Positions 12,847-12,872 of a DNA stretch of 12,872 nt are shown one piece after another. The position numbers were made by a program, and so were the translations under genes. The notes under the pieces were generated by a model, which searched no databases, had not been told where the DNA came from, and saw nothing but the letters and a program-made list of their open reading frames with translations. Source of the stretch: an uncultured Lachnospiraceae bacterium (GTDB lineage: Bacteria > Bacillota > Clostridia > Lachnospirales > Lachnospiraceae); NCBI GenBank assembly GCA_910586205.1, contig CAJUGD010000044.1:14784-27655 (forward strand), read 5' to 3'. Within the stretch, counting starts at the first letter, position 1, and each line of letters opens with the position of its first letter.

Positions 12847-12872
12847 TACTTTTTTAAAAAACTTTTTATAAA

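Overview
The window looks like a chromosomal stretch from a spore-forming, anaerobic, low-to-moderate GC Firmicute, most likely a Lachnospiraceae-type Clostridium relative. This is inferred from strong AGGAGG-type ribosome binding sites, A/T-rich intergenic regions with classical TTGACA/TATAAT promoters, a sporulation sigma-K-like promoter, a PPi-type phosphofructokinase, a SpoIID-family protein, a Clostridia-style SEC-C protein and a PflA-like radical SAM protein. No tRNA, rRNA, complete insertion sequence or CRISPR array was found.

Layout: (1) 1-1300, minus strand: the first 396 codons of a collagen-like Gly-X-Y protein with a Cys/Pro-rich N-terminus and a small non-collagen domain, running off the left edge, preceded by a near-ideal sigma-K promoter; probably a spore-surface protein. 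(2) 1329-3920, minus strand: a probable three-gene operon (SEC-C protein, class I methyltransferase, GT2 glycosyltransferase with a TPR-like tail). A 17-bp hairpin covers the glycosyltransferase start. (3) 3938-4416, plus strand: an XRE repressor-like gene transcribed divergently from that operon, with a 12-bp direct repeat in its promoter. (4) 4536-5460, minus strand: an Rpn/PD-(D/E)XK nuclease-type gene with its own promoter, ending at a terminator shared with the xre gene. (5) 5461-7340: a PPi-dependent phosphofructokinase gene enclosed by a perfect 23-bp inverted repeat, each copy abutting an outward-facing intrinsic terminator; this is the oddest architecture in the window. (6) 7341-10866, minus strand: an AI-2E family membrane protein overlapping a large membrane-anchored SpoIID/LytB protein. 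(7) 10941-11211, minus strand: a structured RNA with strong promoter and terminator, most likely 6S RNA. (8) 11222-12253, plus strand: a radical SAM activase-like gene with an extended -10 promoter back-to-back with the 6S promoter. (9) 12300-12846, minus strand: a strong promoter reading about 500 nt with no convincing ORF, many local hairpins and a perfect 14-bp inverted repeat at its end; a candidate large noncoding RNA.

Functional links are modest. The collagen-like protein, and perhaps the SpoIID-like protein, relate to sporulation or the envelope. Pfp supplies glycolytic flux, 6S RNA tunes RNA polymerase, and the radical SAM protein has no visible glycyl-radical partner. The items most worth following up are the inverted-repeat pfp cassette and the unassigned RNA-like transcript at the right end.
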